DNA from: Gemmatimonadota bacterium
GTDB lineage: Bacteria; Gemmatimonadota; Gemmatimonadetes; Gemmatimonadales; GWC2-71-9
Direction of reading: 5' to 3'
DNA: 64,000 bases
NCBI GenBank assembly: GCA_003169895.1
Contig: PNAE01000007.1
Span: forward strand, 1,264,160 to 1,328,159
The translations under genes were made by a program, and so were the position numbers. Positions 21,477-29,838 of this stretch are shown piece by piece (positions within the stretch are counted from its first letter, which is position 1; the number at the start of each line of letters is the position of its first letter). The notes under the pieces are model-generated. The model ran no database searches. It saw only the letters and a program-made list of their open reading frames with translations, and was not told the origin of the DNA.

Positions 21477-22814
21477 TCACTGTAGCGAGGGTGTGCGGTG
21501 AATCAGCCGGCGGACCAGGTGCGATGCCGGCCAGCTCACGACCAGGAGTGCCGCCGTGATAGCGGCTCCGCGTCGATCACCGAGGGCCATGGCGGCCAGC
21601 AGCGCGATGGCGATCACTAGTGCGAGCGCGGGCACTAGCGGATAGCCCCACGCCCGGTAGGGTCTCGGCGTGTCTGGCTCGCGACGACGCAGCACGAAGA
21701 GCGAACTGAACACCAGCACGTACAGGACGACAATGAAGAACGCGTCCACACCGAGGACGGCATCGAACGAGCCGGTGAAGAGGAAGGCGACGATCAGGAG
21801 CAGCGTCAGCCCGAGCGCGACGCTGGGTGTTCCGCCGGCATTGACCCGCGTTGCCTGCGCAGGAAAGAGCCCATCGCGCGCCATTGCCAGCAGGATGCGC
21901 GGCGCCGCCATGATCTGGGCATTGACCGTACCGAGAATCGCCACGATCATGATGATGTGGATGACAGTGTCGCCCCGCGACCCGAAAATCAGCCGCGCCA
22001 CTGTGCCACCGACGAACGGATCGCCCGCTATTTGCCGGATCGGCACGACCGCGAGGAACGCCGCGTTCAACAACAGGTAGATCGCTATGATCAGCAGCAA
22101 GCCCCGGAAAATCGACCGGGGGATCGCCCGCCCCGGATCGCGAAGCTCCTCGCCGCAGTACACCACCGCATAATAGCTGTCGTAGCTGAAGATGACCCCT
22201 TGCATGGCGATCCCGAACGCCAGCAGCAACGGAATGCCGTGCGGGACCGCCGGAACGGGAAGCGGCGCGGCGGCGGCAGCATGGGGCAGCACGAACGCGG
22301 CGATCACGAGGCCGCTCAACGCGGCGGCCTTGAGGATGCTCGTCACTTCCTGCACGCGCCCACCCCAGCGCACACCGCCCCACTGCACGGCAGCCAGCAC
22401 CGCGAACGTTGCGAAGCCGGTCACCGTGGGATGCGCGCCCAGGGCCGGGATGATGTCGCCGATGTACTCGCCCGCAAGGAGGGTCAGCGCAGCGGAGGAC
22501 ACCGACCAGTTGACCCAATCGGCATAGCCGGCGAAAAAGCCGATGTCGTCGCCGAACGCGCGACGAGCGAAGACATACATGCCGCCCGAGCGTGGTATCA
22601 TCGCACCGAGCTCCGAGTACGCCGTCGCGCCGAGAAGCGCATTCACCGCGCCGAAGATCCACACCCCCATGAACAAGGCAGTGCTCGGCAGCGCTTTCGC
22701 GACGCTTCCCGGGGTACCGAGGATGCCGCCGCCGATCGTCGCGCCGACGACGATCGCCAGCCCGAAGGCCGTGCCCAGGACCCGGAGGAGTCCGCGAGGG
22801 CTATGTGACGTCAA
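21477..22814 (-). CDS. APC-family amino acid permease
   Basis: 445 residues with about twelve hydrophobic segments. The first membrane helix carries the family signature ATIGGGILGTPGSVA, the unwound substrate-binding stretch. It would import amino acids or amines by proton or cation symport or exchange. It starts with TTG, which overlaps the TGA of the upstream ACMSD-like amidohydrolase; no strong ribosome-binding site is seen, so translation probably depends on coupling. The arrangement suggests the hydrolase and permease handle related compounds. Substrate identity cannot be read from the sequence. Confidence 0.9.
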   Translation of the reverse strand: MTSHSPRGLLRVLGTAFGLAIVVGATIGGGILGTPGSVAKALPSTALFMGVWIFGAVNALLGATAYSELGAMIPRSGGMYVFARRAFGDDIGFFAGYADWVNWSVSSAALTLLAGEYIGDIIPALGAHPTVTGFATFAVLAAVQWGGVRWGGRVQEVTSILKAAALSGLVIAAFVLPHAAAAAPLPVPAVPHGIPLLLAFGIAMQGVIFSYDSYYAVVYCGEELRDPGRAIPRSIFRGLLLIIAIYLLLNAAFLAVVPIRQIAGDPFVGGTVARLIFGSRGDTVIHIIMIVAILGTVNAQIMAAPRILLAMARDGLFPAQATRVNAGGTPSVALGLTLLLIVAFLFTGSFDAVLGVDAFFIVVLYVLVFSSLFVLRRREPDTPRPYRAWGYPLVPALALVIAIALLAAMALGDRRGAAITAALLVVSWPASHLVRRLIHRTPSLQ

Positions 22815-23845
22815 GCGGAATCGCTCGCGCTCGTCCGCCTGATGCGGTGGGCGCCACGGACGCGGGGCAGGTTCAGCCCCAACAGCCGCGCAGCGTTCCC
22901 GCCGAGGATCTTCGCCCGGTCGCCGTCGCGCATGTCGAGCTCGTCGATCGTGGCCTTCATCCTGTCGATGCTGCCGATCTGGTGCGGATAATCACTCCCT
23001 GCCAGGATCTGGTCGACTCCGGCGAATTCGATCGCCAACCGCAGTGCCTTCGGATCGAAGTTGACCGTGTCGTAGTAGAACTGCTTGAGATACTCGCTCG
23101 GCGGCTTCGGGATGTTCACCCGGCACTCGGGAAACGCTTCGTAGCCGCGATCGAGGCGCTCAGCGAGATACGGGATGGTGCCGCCGAGATGTCCCAGCAC
23201 CCATTTGATCTGCGGGAACCGCTGCGGCACGCCGGCAAACACCAGGTGCGCCGCGGCCAGTGTCGTATCGAACAGGAAGCCCACCAGCGGCATCAGCCAA
23301 TACTCCCGCATGGCCTCGACGCCAAGGGGGAAGGTGGGGTGGATGTACATGATGGCGCTGGTCATGTTGGCGTGCTCGTACAGCGGCCAGAAGCGCTTGT
23401 CGGCGAGCGGCACACCGTTGACGTTGCCCATCAGCATGCAGCCGGGGAAGCCCATCGTCATGATGCGGTCGAATTCGGTGACGGACGCCTGTGGATCGTT
23501 GAGCGGCAGCGTGGCGAGGGCGGTAAAGTGGTCGCTCCGGGTCGCCACGATCGACGCAAACTCGTCGTTGACCAACTGGGCGAGCTCGGCAGAGCGTTGC
23601 GGCGTTTCCAGCAACGTCCCGGGGCAGGTGAGCGAGATGAGCTGCCGGTCGACATGCGCCTGTGCAATCACCTGCTCGCGATACGCGATGATGCGGTGGC
23701 CCGGTACAGCGACGTTCGCGTCCCCCGGCGAATACAGCACGGGGTTGCCTTCGGCATCGTCCCGCACCTGGAGTTCACTGTCGCCGCTGCGCAGGGCGTC
23801 CAGGAACGCCGGCGGATAGAAATGATTGTGTACGTCGATAATCAT
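22811..23845 (-). CDS. ACMSD-type amidohydrolase/decarboxylase
   Basis: 344 residues from MIIDVHNHFYPP, where HNH (His6, His8) provides the metal ligands typical of the aminocarboxymuconate-semialdehyde decarboxylase family; an 18-codon upstream extension (to 23899) is open but would remove this standard N-terminus. Other motifs: MYIHPTFP, VLGHLGGTIPYLAERLDRG and GSDYPH with the conserved Asp. Members decarboxylate aromatic or muconate-type acids or hydrolyse related compounds. Co-translated with the APC permease, it may act in catabolism of an imported amino acid or aromatic. It is divergent from the rhomboid gene with only 65 bases between starts. Confidence 0.85.
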   Translation of the reverse strand: MIIDVHNHFYPPAFLDALRSGDSELQVRDDAEGNPVLYSPGDANVAVPGHRIIAYREQVIAQAHVDRQLISLTCPGTLLETPQRSAELAQLVNDEFASIVATRSDHFTALATLPLNDPQASVTEFDRIMTMGFPGCMLMGNVNGVPLADKRFWPLYEHANMTSAIMYIHPTFPLGVEAMREYWLMPLVGFLFDTTLAAAHLVFAGVPQRFPQIKWVLGHLGGTIPYLAERLDRGYEAFPECRVNIPKPPSEYLKQFYYDTVNFDPKALRLAIEFAGVDQILAGSDYPHQIGSIDRMKATIDELDMRDGDRAKILGGNAARLLGLNLPRVRGAHRIRRTSASDSA

Positions 23846-23898
23846 CTGCTTTCCCGTCGTCGTGGAGCGCGCCGGATGAAGGAATAAGCGGTTGGCCA

Positions 23899-23904
23899 TA
23901 TATT
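23899..23904 (+). promoter_or_regulatory. -10-like TATATT next to the rhomboid start (likely leaderless)
   Basis: TATATT ends seven bases before the rhomboid ATG at 23911, the spacing expected if transcription starts at the ATG itself. The overlapping ATATAT can serve as a -10 in the other direction for the divergent amidohydrolase. No -35 is clear and no ribosome-binding site precedes the ATG. Confidence 0.4.
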
Positions 23905-23910
23905 CGTTGA

Positions 23911-24660
23911 ATGTTCCCGTATCGCGACGACAACCCGACCATCCTGACCCCCTTCGTCACGGTGGCCTTGATCGCAGCAAACCTCGCGGTCTGGGTGGTG
24001 TTTCAGGGCATGGGCAGCGACCAGCGACTGGCCCAGACGGTGTGCGAACTTGGCCTCATTCCGGGCGACCTGATGCACCGGTTGCCAATCGGGTTCTCGT
24101 TCGCCGTGGGCAGCGGAGCGACCTGCGTGGTCGGGGGCGGCAGCTCGTGGTATACCATCGTGACCTCCATGTTCCTGCACGGCGGGTGGTTGCACGTCCT
24201 CGGCAACATGTGGTTTCTCTGGCTTTTCGGGAACAACATCGAAGACGTCATGGGGCATGCGCGGTTCCTGATCTTCTATCTGGCATGCGGCGTGGCGGCG
24301 GCGGCCGCGCAGATCGTGATCGATCCCGCCAGCGCGGTACCAATGGTCGGGGCGAGCGGAGCCATTAGCGGCGTCATGGGAGCGTACGTCGTGCTGTACC
24401 CGCGCGTGCGGGTCCATACCATCATGTGGCTGATCCTGATCTTCCGTCTCACCGTGCCGGCGTGGGTGATGCTCGGCTACTGGTTCCTGCTGCAGGTGCT
24501 TGGCGCCGGGGTGAATACCGTGGGTGGCGTCGCGGTCTGGGCGCACATCGGCGGCTTCGTCGCCGGCGCGCTGTTGATCATGCTGTTTCGCAATCCCGCG
24601 TTGCAGGAACGACGTGAGCGCCTGCTCGCCGCCCGGGCGTGGGAGGCCCGACCGATATGA
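23911..24660 (+). CDS. Rhomboid-family intramembrane serine protease
   Basis: 249 residues with six or more membrane helices. Catalytic dyad: Ser149 in GASGAISG and His212 in WAHIGGFVAG; the conserved loop-1 SMFLHGGWLHVLGNMWFLW (86-104) with His90, His95 and Asn99 is also present. It cleaves transmembrane segments of client proteins in the inner membrane. Its stop codon overlaps the DeoC start (ATGA), an unusual link between a membrane protease and deoxyribose metabolism. A small loop of about 30 residues between helices 1 and 2 carries two Cys residues (45 and 72). The client protein cannot be guessed. Confidence 0.92.
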   Translation: MFPYRDDNPTILTPFVTVALIAANLAVWVVFQGMGSDQRLAQTVCELGLIPGDLMHRLPIGFSFAVGSGATCVVGGGSSWYTIVTSMFLHGGWLHVLGNMWFLWLFGNNIEDVMGHARFLIFYLACGVAAAAAQIVIDPASAVPMVGASGAISGVMGAYVVLYPRVRVHTIMWLILIFRLTVPAWVMLGYWFLLQVLGAGVNTVGGVAVWAHIGGFVAGALLIMLFRNPALQERRERLLAARAWEARPI

Positions 24661-25691
24661 CCACCGCCGAGACACGTCCGGTGCGCAATCCGCGCAGCGT
24701 GATCAGCTATTCGGAGCCGGCGGCGCCTCTGCCGCCGGGACTCGTCCCGCGCAACCCGGGCATGCCACTCGACCTGGGCTGGGTGCGTGACGCGCGCGTG
24801 AATCGCAGCGCGGTGGAACGCCGGGCCGCTACCATCCCGACCCGCCGCTCGATCAAGACCGCCTGGCAAGCGGGCTGGCTGTTGCGCGCGATCACGCTCA
24901 TCGACCTGACGACCCTGCAAGGCGACGACACGCCCGGCCGCGTCCGCCGGCTCTGTGCCAAGGCGCGCCAACCAGTGCGTGCCGACTTGCTGGAATCGCT
25001 TGGCATGCAGGACGTGGGAATGCGCGTCGCGGCGGTCTGCGTGTATCACGCCTTCGTGCGGACGGCGGTTGAGGCGCTCGAGGGCAGCGGCATTCCGGTC
25101 GCGGCGGTCTCCGCCGGATTTCCGGCCGGATTGACGCCGTTCAAGACGCGCCTCGCCGAAATCGAGGCGTCGGTGGCGGATGGCGCAGAAGAGATCGACA
25201 TCGTCATCACCCGCGCTCATGTACTTACCGGCAACTGGCAGGCGCTGTACGACGAAGTGCGCGCCTTCCGGGAAACGTGCGGCGCCGTCCATCTCAAGGC
25301 GATCCTCGGCACCGGCGAGCTGGCCACGCTCAAGGACGTCTCCCGCGCCTCGCTGGTCGCGATGATGGCGGGCGCGGATTTCATCAAGACGAGCACCGGC
25401 AAGGAAAGCGTCAATGCGGTCCTGCCGGTGGGCATCGTCATGGTCCGGGCCATCCGCGAGTACCGCGAACGGACGGGCCACTGCGTCGGCTTCAAGCCGG
25501 CGGGCGGCATTCGCAAGGCCAAGGAATCGCTCGACTGGCTCGCGATGATGAAGGAGGAGCTGGGCGACCGCTGGCTGCGGCCCGACCTGTTCCGGTTCGG
25601 GGCGAGCACGTTATTGGCGGACATCGAGCGGCAACTCGAGCACTATATTACTGGAAGGTATAGCGCCGCGCATCGGCATCCGCTGGCATGA
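24657..25691 (+). CDS. deoC: Deoxyribose-phosphate aldolase
   Basis: 344 residues from the ATG that overlaps the rhomboid stop. DeoC cleaves 2-deoxyribose-5-phosphate to glyceraldehyde-3-phosphate and acetaldehyde. The Schiff-base lysine is in DFIKTSTGK (K244), with the second lysine in GFKPAGGIRK and the acid/base set around EIDIVI and HLKAILGTGEL (K214). It is longer than E. coli DeoC (about 259) by an N-terminal extension of roughly 70-80 residues, matching the longer DeoC type of eukaryotes and some bacteria. The following ALDH16 gene can oxidise the acetaldehyde it releases. Confidence 0.95.
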   Translation: MTTAETRPVRNPRSVISYSEPAAPLPPGLVPRNPGMPLDLGWVRDARVNRSAVERRAATIPTRRSIKTAWQAGWLLRAITLIDLTTLQGDDTPGRVRRLCAKARQPVRADLLESLGMQDVGMRVAAVCVYHAFVRTAVEALEGSGIPVAAVSAGFPAGLTPFKTRLAEIEASVADGAEEIDIVITRAHVLTGNWQALYDEVRAFRETCGAVHLKAILGTGELATLKDVSRASLVAMMAGADFIKTSTGKESVNAVLPVGIVMVRAIREYRERTGHCVGFKPAGGIRKAKESLDWLAMMKEELGDRWLRPDLFRFGASTLLADIERQLEHYITGRYSAAHRHPLA

Positions 25692-25721
25692 CCAATCCGC
25701 GACCTCACCCGGGATGACGAT

Positions 25722-28091
25722 ATGACCACAGTTCGCGACGCCTTTGAATCCATGGCCTGGGGTGCGGCGCCCGAATCGGCCACCCTCGCGATGGAATGGC
25801 TCGACCGTCACCACCGGCGGTTTGGTCACTTCATCAATGGTGAATGGACCGCGCCCTCGGACACCTTCGCGGTGATCAATCCCGCCACGGCCAGGGAACT
25901 CGCGCAGGTGACCCAGGGCAGCGACGCCGACGTCGACGCGGCGGTCGCGGCGGCGCGCGCGGCGCTCCCGGGCTGGCGTGGCCTGGACGGCCACGGTCGC
26001 GCGCGCTGGCTCTACGCCATCGCGCGCGGCGTGCAGCGCAACTCGCGGCTCTTTGCCGTGGTCGAGAGCCTCGACAACGGCAAGCCGATCCGCGAGTCAC
26101 GCGACATCGATATCCCGCTCTTTGCCCGGCACTTCTATCACCACGCCGGCTGGGCGCAACTGCTCGACCGCGAGTTCCCCGGCATGGAGGCGGTGGGCGT
26201 GGCGGGCCAGGTGATTCCCTGGAACTTCCCGCTGCTGATGCTGGCGTGGAAGATTGCACCCGCTATAGCAGCCGGTAATACAGTGGTCCTCAAGCCGGCG
26301 GAGTTCACGCCGCTTACGGCGCTGTGCTTCGCGGAACTGCTCGAGGAGATCGGCTTGCCGCGGGGCGTGGTGAATATCATCACGGGCGACGGCCGCACGG
26401 GCGCGGCGCTGGTCGGGCATGCGGACGTGGACAAGGTCGCCTTTACCGGGTCGACTGACGTGGGCCGAGCGATCCGGTCGGCCACGGCCGGCAGCGGCAA
26501 GCGGCTCACGCTGGAGCTGGGCGGCAAGTCGCCGTTCATCGTGTTCGACGACGCCGATCTCGACTCGGTGGTGGAGGGCGTCGTCGACGCGATCTGGTTC
26601 AACCAGGGGCAGGTCTGCTGTGCCGGCTCGCGTATCCTCGTAGCGGAGAGCATCGCGGAGAAGCTGACCGCCAAGCTGCGCGCGCGGATGGAGACGCTGC
26701 GCGTCGGTTCGCCGCTCGACAAGTCGGTGGATATTGGTGCGATCGTGGCACCGGTGCAGCTCGAACGTATTGCGGCGCTGGTCAAGCAGGGATGCGACGA
26801 GGGTGCGACCTGCTGGCAGCCGTCGTGGAGCGTCCCGAGCGAGGGGCTTTTCTATCCACCGACGCTGTTCACCAACGTGTCGCCCGCCGCGATGGTGGCA
26901 CAGGTCGAGATCTTTGGGCCCGTCGTGGTGCTGATGACGTTCCGCACGCCGGACGAGGCCGTCGAGATTGCCAACAACACGCGCTACGGCCTTGCCGCGA
27001 GCGTGTGGAGCGAGAACGTCAACCTGGCGCTCGATGTAGCGCCGAGGCTCAAGGCGGGCACGGTGTGGATCAACTGTACCAACGTGTTCGACGCGGCCAG
27101 CGGCTTCGGCGGATACCGCGAGAGCGGCTATGGGCGTGAAGGTGGCCGGGAAGGGGTGTACGAGTACCTGAAGGTGACGCGCAAGCATCATCCCGAGCGC
27201 AGTGAGGGATCTCGAAGCATTGTCATCCCTCGCCTTCGGCCCGGGAGGACATCGCCACCCATCGACCGCACCCCCAAGCTCTACATCGCCGGCAAGCAGG
27301 TCCGCCCCGATTCCGGCTACTCGCTGCCCGTGCACGACAGCAAGGGTCGCGTCATCGCCGAGGTGGGGCGCGGCAATCGCAAGGACATCCGGAACGCGGT
27401 CGAAGCCGCGCACGCGGCGGGCGGCTGGTCGCGCGCGACGGCGCACTTGCGGGCGCAGGTGCTCTACTACATCGGCGAGAATCTGGCGGCTCGTGCCGAT
27501 GAGTTTGCGGCACGCCTCAAGTCATTCACGGGCGCGAACGGCAGCAAGGAAGTCGACGCGGCGGTGCGCCGCTGCTTCTCGTACGCGGCGTGGGCGGACA
27601 AGTACGACGGTGCGGTGCATCACACGCCGCTCCGGAACGTGACGCTTGCGATGCCGGAACCCCTTGGCGCGATCGGAATCGCGTGCCCCGACGAGGCGCC
27701 GCTGCTGTCGTTCCTGGCACTGACGCTGCCGGCGATCGCGATGGGCAATCGCGTCGTGGTGATTCCATCGGAGCGGGCGCCGCTGCTGGCGACCGATCTC
27801 TATCAGGTGTTCGACACGTCGGACCTGCCGGGCGGTGTCATCAACATCGTGACCGGCCTGCGGGAGGAGCTGCTCGCGCCGCTCGCGGGACACGACGACG
27901 TCGATGCGATCTGGGTCTTCGCGTCGCGGGCCGAAGCGGCTGCGGCGGAGAAACTGTCGGCGGGGAACATGAAGCGGACGTGGACCGAGTGGAGCGTGCG
28001 CGCGTGGGATGATCCGCTCGAAGCGGAAGGACCGGAGTTCCTGCGTCAAGCGACGCAGGTGAAGAATATCTGGGTGCCCTATGGTGCCTAG
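25722..28091 (+). CDS. ALDH16-type tandem aldehyde dehydrogenase
   Basis: 789 residues with two aldehyde dehydrogenase domains. The first is complete: PWNFP, general-base Glu265 in LELGGKS and catalytic Cys299 in FNQGQVCCAGSR. The second (from about residue 515) keeps the fold motifs but has no catalytic Cys, as in the ALDH16 family, where it serves structurally. The linker (about 485-510) contains HHPERSEGSRS, the translation of a dispersed palindromic repeat (see repeat feature). It lies 30 bases after deoC; an NAD-dependent oxidation of acetaldehyde to acetate fits. The C-terminal codons, VKNIWVPYGA, are repeated at 30926-30957. Confidence 0.93.
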   Translation: MTTVRDAFESMAWGAAPESATLAMEWLDRHHRRFGHFINGEWTAPSDTFAVINPATARELAQVTQGSDADVDAAVAAARAALPGWRGLDGHGRARWLYAIARGVQRNSRLFAVVESLDNGKPIRESRDIDIPLFARHFYHHAGWAQLLDREFPGMEAVGVAGQVIPWNFPLLMLAWKIAPAIAAGNTVVLKPAEFTPLTALCFAELLEEIGLPRGVVNIITGDGRTGAALVGHADVDKVAFTGSTDVGRAIRSATAGSGKRLTLELGGKSPFIVFDDADLDSVVEGVVDAIWFNQGQVCCAGSRILVAESIAEKLTAKLRARMETLRVGSPLDKSVDIGAIVAPVQLERIAALVKQGCDEGATCWQPSWSVPSEGLFYPPTLFTNVSPAAMVAQVEIFGPVVVLMTFRTPDEAVEIANNTRYGLAASVWSENVNLALDVAPRLKAGTVWINCTNVFDAASGFGGYRESGYGREGGREGVYEYLKVTRKHHPERSEGSRSIVIPRLRPGRTSPPIDRTPKLYIAGKQVRPDSGYSLPVHDSKGRVIAEVGRGNRKDIRNAVEAAHAAGGWSRATAHLRAQVLYYIGENLAARADEFAARLKSFTGANGSKEVDAAVRRCFSYAAWADKYDGAVHHTPLRNVTLAMPEPLGAIGIACPDEAPLLSFLALTLPAIAMGNRVVVIPSERAPLLATDLYQVFDTSDLPGGVINIVTGLREELLAPLAGHDDVDAIWVFASRAEAAAAEKLSAGNMKRTWTEWSVRAWDDPLEAEGPEFLRQATQVKNIWVPYGA
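27190..27231 (+). repeat. REP-like palindromic repeat inserted in the ALDH16 linker
   Basis: The stretch has inverted elements ATCCC...GGGAT (27190-27210) and GAGGGAT (27204-27210) facing ATCCCTC (27225-27231). Read in frame it gives HPERSEGSRS, a peptide typical of the short dispersed GC-rich palindromes that occur between genes in many bacteria. It lies inside the inter-domain linker and keeps the frame. Assignment as a dispersed repeat is from recall of the motif; only one copy is visible here. Confidence 0.5.
28058..28089 (+). repeat. Left copy of the 32-bp direct repeat (3' end of ALDH16)
   Basis: The last ten codons of ALDH16. The first 27 bases are identical to 30926-30952, one mismatch follows, then GCCT again. 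This and the right copy bracket the accessory island. Confidence 0.85.
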
Positions 28092-28172
28092 TGTGGACAG
28101 CGTTGGACTGGCGTGACTTAGGGGCTTGGGATCTGGCGCGGTGAGTGGACTGGAGTGGACAATCGTGCGCAG

Positions 28173-28196
28173 AAGTGAACAACGAAGTGAACATCG
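28173..28196 (+). repeat. Left pair of 12-bp direct repeats (AAGTGAACANCG)
   Basis: Two adjacent 12-bp units differing by one base (AAGTGAACAACG, AAGTGAACATCG). A similar pair lies near the other edge of the island at 30857-30880. Surrounding bases 28092-28172 contain further short TGGAC repeats and no gene. Confidence 0.6.
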
Positions 28197-28208
28197 GGGG
28201 AGGGCAGG

Positions 28209-28565
28209 ATGAACCGCGAACAGCTTCAGGCAATGGATGGTTGGCTCGTCCGCATTTCACCGATGGTGCAGCGTCAGGAACGAGATGGTCGGTGGCTGGA
28301 ACCTTACGATGATCTGTGGTAGGTTCGGCGGAATCGCGGGTCGGGCAACGTGGTAGTCACGCTTGTCAACATCGCCACCGGTCACTTCCATGAGGTGTAC
28401 GCTGACGGCGTGCAGGAATACCGTGAACCGGATGTTTTGGTCCTCAGAGAACAGCTCACGCTGGTCGGCCACGCCATCAAACGGGTTGTGCTTGCAGATC
28501 GACGGCTGTCCTACGCGGCGCGGCGGCGATTCGGCCCGCGAGGCTATCGAGTGCGGGGGCGTTAG
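28209..28565 (+). pseudogene. Small ORF split by an in-frame TAG
   Basis: A strong ribosome-binding stretch (GGGGGAGGGCAGG) precedes ATG at 28209. The first part encodes 37 residues (MNREQLQAMDGWLVRIS... ending LEPYDDLW) and stops at TAG 28320-28322. The same frame continues without another stop to TAG at 28563-28565, with a GTG at 28350 opening a 71-residue stretch (MVVTLVNIATGHFHEVYADG...). Together it would be a 118-residue protein of unknown family with one premature amber codon. It may be a decayed gene, two overlapping small genes, or a sequencing error. It is the first gene of the accessory island. Confidence 0.4.
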
Positions 28566-28575
28566 CTTTTGGCAC

Positions 28576-29187
28576 ATGGTCCTGTTCCCAGCCCCTCCCG
28601 ATGATCCGTGGTGGAAGCGGCGACTACCCAAGAACCCCGTGATCGTCGGGGCGTGCATTACGGGGTTGTGCGGGATTGTCGCAGCCGTCATCGTGCGGGC
28701 GAGCAAGCCAGTCGTCCTGCCCACATCCTTGCCTGCGCCCACAATAGCTGCGCCGCCTCCTCTCCCCCCTAGACCGGACAGCTCCCGACCCGCCTCGCCG
28801 GCACAGGAAGCGCCGTTGCGACTCGATGCGCGCGGGCGAGCCTTCCTCTCTGACACGTCAACCGGTTCGCTGTATGCACAGGTGGATGCGGCGCCTCCGC
28901 TTCAGCGTGAGGAAGTTGCGCGACGGCGGTTCCTCGGGAATTGGATACGGTTACATGTACCGGTCCGGGGACTCGGCGTCGAAGGGCAGCGTATTTGGCT
29001 CGTTGTGGAGGAGTCCTGGCGCAAAGGCATAGGCACGCTCATCTGGTTTCCGTTGTCCGCAAAGCGTGAGCTAATGGATCTTCGCGAGGGCGACACGGTT
29101 ACAGTCGATGCGCGAATAGACAGTATCGGGGAGGCTGGTTCCTTGATCCTCAGGCGCGGGGAACTCGTTGGGCGCAAGCAGCCCTAG
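28576..29187 (+). CDS. Membrane-anchored protein with OB-fold-like domain
   Basis: 203 residues from the ATG at 28576; the open frame upstream overlaps the split ORF and is rejected. A single membrane helix (about 20-41) follows a short cytoplasmic N-terminus, then a proline-rich linker (45-85). The C-terminal domain (about 105-200) reads FLGNWIRLHVPVRG, IWLVVEES, LMDLREGDTVTVDARIDSI and LILRRGELV. This resembles the five-strand barrel of tRNA_anti-like (OB-fold) domains. Function is unknown. It lies between the split small ORF and the Abi_C gene, 37 bases before the latter. The OB-fold call is by pattern only. Confidence 0.65.
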   Translation: MVLFPAPPDDPWWKRRLPKNPVIVGACITGLCGIVAAVIVRASKPVVLPTSLPAPTIAAPPPLPPRPDSSRPASPAQEAPLRLDARGRAFLSDTSTGSLYAQVDAAPPLQREEVARRRFLGNWIRLHVPVRGLGVEGQRIWLVVEESWRKGIGTLIWFPLSAKRELMDLREGDTVTVDARIDSIGEAGSLILRRGELVGRKQP

Positions 29188-29224
29188 CTTGTCGTTGGGA
29201 TGAGGCGGACGTGTCGGCGTTGAC

Positions 29225-29650
29225 GTGAGTGACGGCGGCTGGGGGCGGCAACGTAGTCGGCCCTACCAGCGGACTTCGCGAATAGGGCCGGCTAGTCCTC
29301 CACCTGCGCTGCTTGAGGCCACCTGCAAGGATCTGTTGCAGAAACTGAAGGTCGCGTACTCCGAGAAGGACGACCTTCCGAAGTTGTATGGCCTCGTGGC
29401 CAATTCAATGAATCTCGGACCTCAGTCGCACAAGGAAGAAGTCTTCAAGCAGATCCTTGGAGGTTGCATGTCTGTGGCCAATGGGCTCGCGGCGCTTCGC
29501 AACACTTTCGGTGATGCTCACGGAAAGGCTTCAGGCGCGCCCAAGCCGGCCGCACGGCACGCGGATCTGGCAATTAACTTGGCCGGAACCCTCGCGACTT
29601 TCTTGATGGCCACATACGAGGACCGGTACACGAGCGGGTGCGCGGCCTAA
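29225..29650 (+). CDS. Abi_C (abortive infection C-terminal) domain protein, N-terminally short
   Basis: 141 residues. From residue about 29 the sequence follows the Abi_C pattern: LLEATCKDLL, DDLPKLYGLVA, EEVFKQILGGCMSVANGLAALRN, GDAHGK, then RHADLAINLAGTLATFLM. The first 28 residues are Arg/Pro-rich and do not resemble the usual N-terminal part, which in full-length members is about 100 residues longer. The start GTG is weak and an in-frame stop lies at 29201-29203, so the gene may be a truncated remnant or a compact stand-alone domain. Family members are tied to phage exclusion. It is the strongest defence-type signal in the window. Confidence 0.72.
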   Translation: MSDGGWGRQRSRPYQRTSRIGPASPPPALLEATCKDLLQKLKVAYSEKDDLPKLYGLVANSMNLGPQSHKEEVFKQILGGCMSVANGLAALRNTFGDAHGKASGAPKPAARHADLAINLAGTLATFLMATYEDRYTSGCAA

Positions 29651-29838
29651 CACGACTATATGAAAGCGCGGAGCTGCCCGGCGGCACCGCCGCCGCAATT
29701 CGCGGAGCGCTCAAATGCTGGTCGCCGGCGATTTTCGCTGATGCCCTCGCACCATCCCGCAGGGAGTCGGAACATCCCGCCGTCGCTCATATACAAGACC
29801 TTCGACGGTTCTTTCCGACATGCGCTTCTTATCCGTCG

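Noticed and set aside
28320-28322. TAG read as pyrrolysine
   Set aside because: Nothing in the window suggests pyrrolysine genes, and the ORF does not resemble the methyltransferases that use it.
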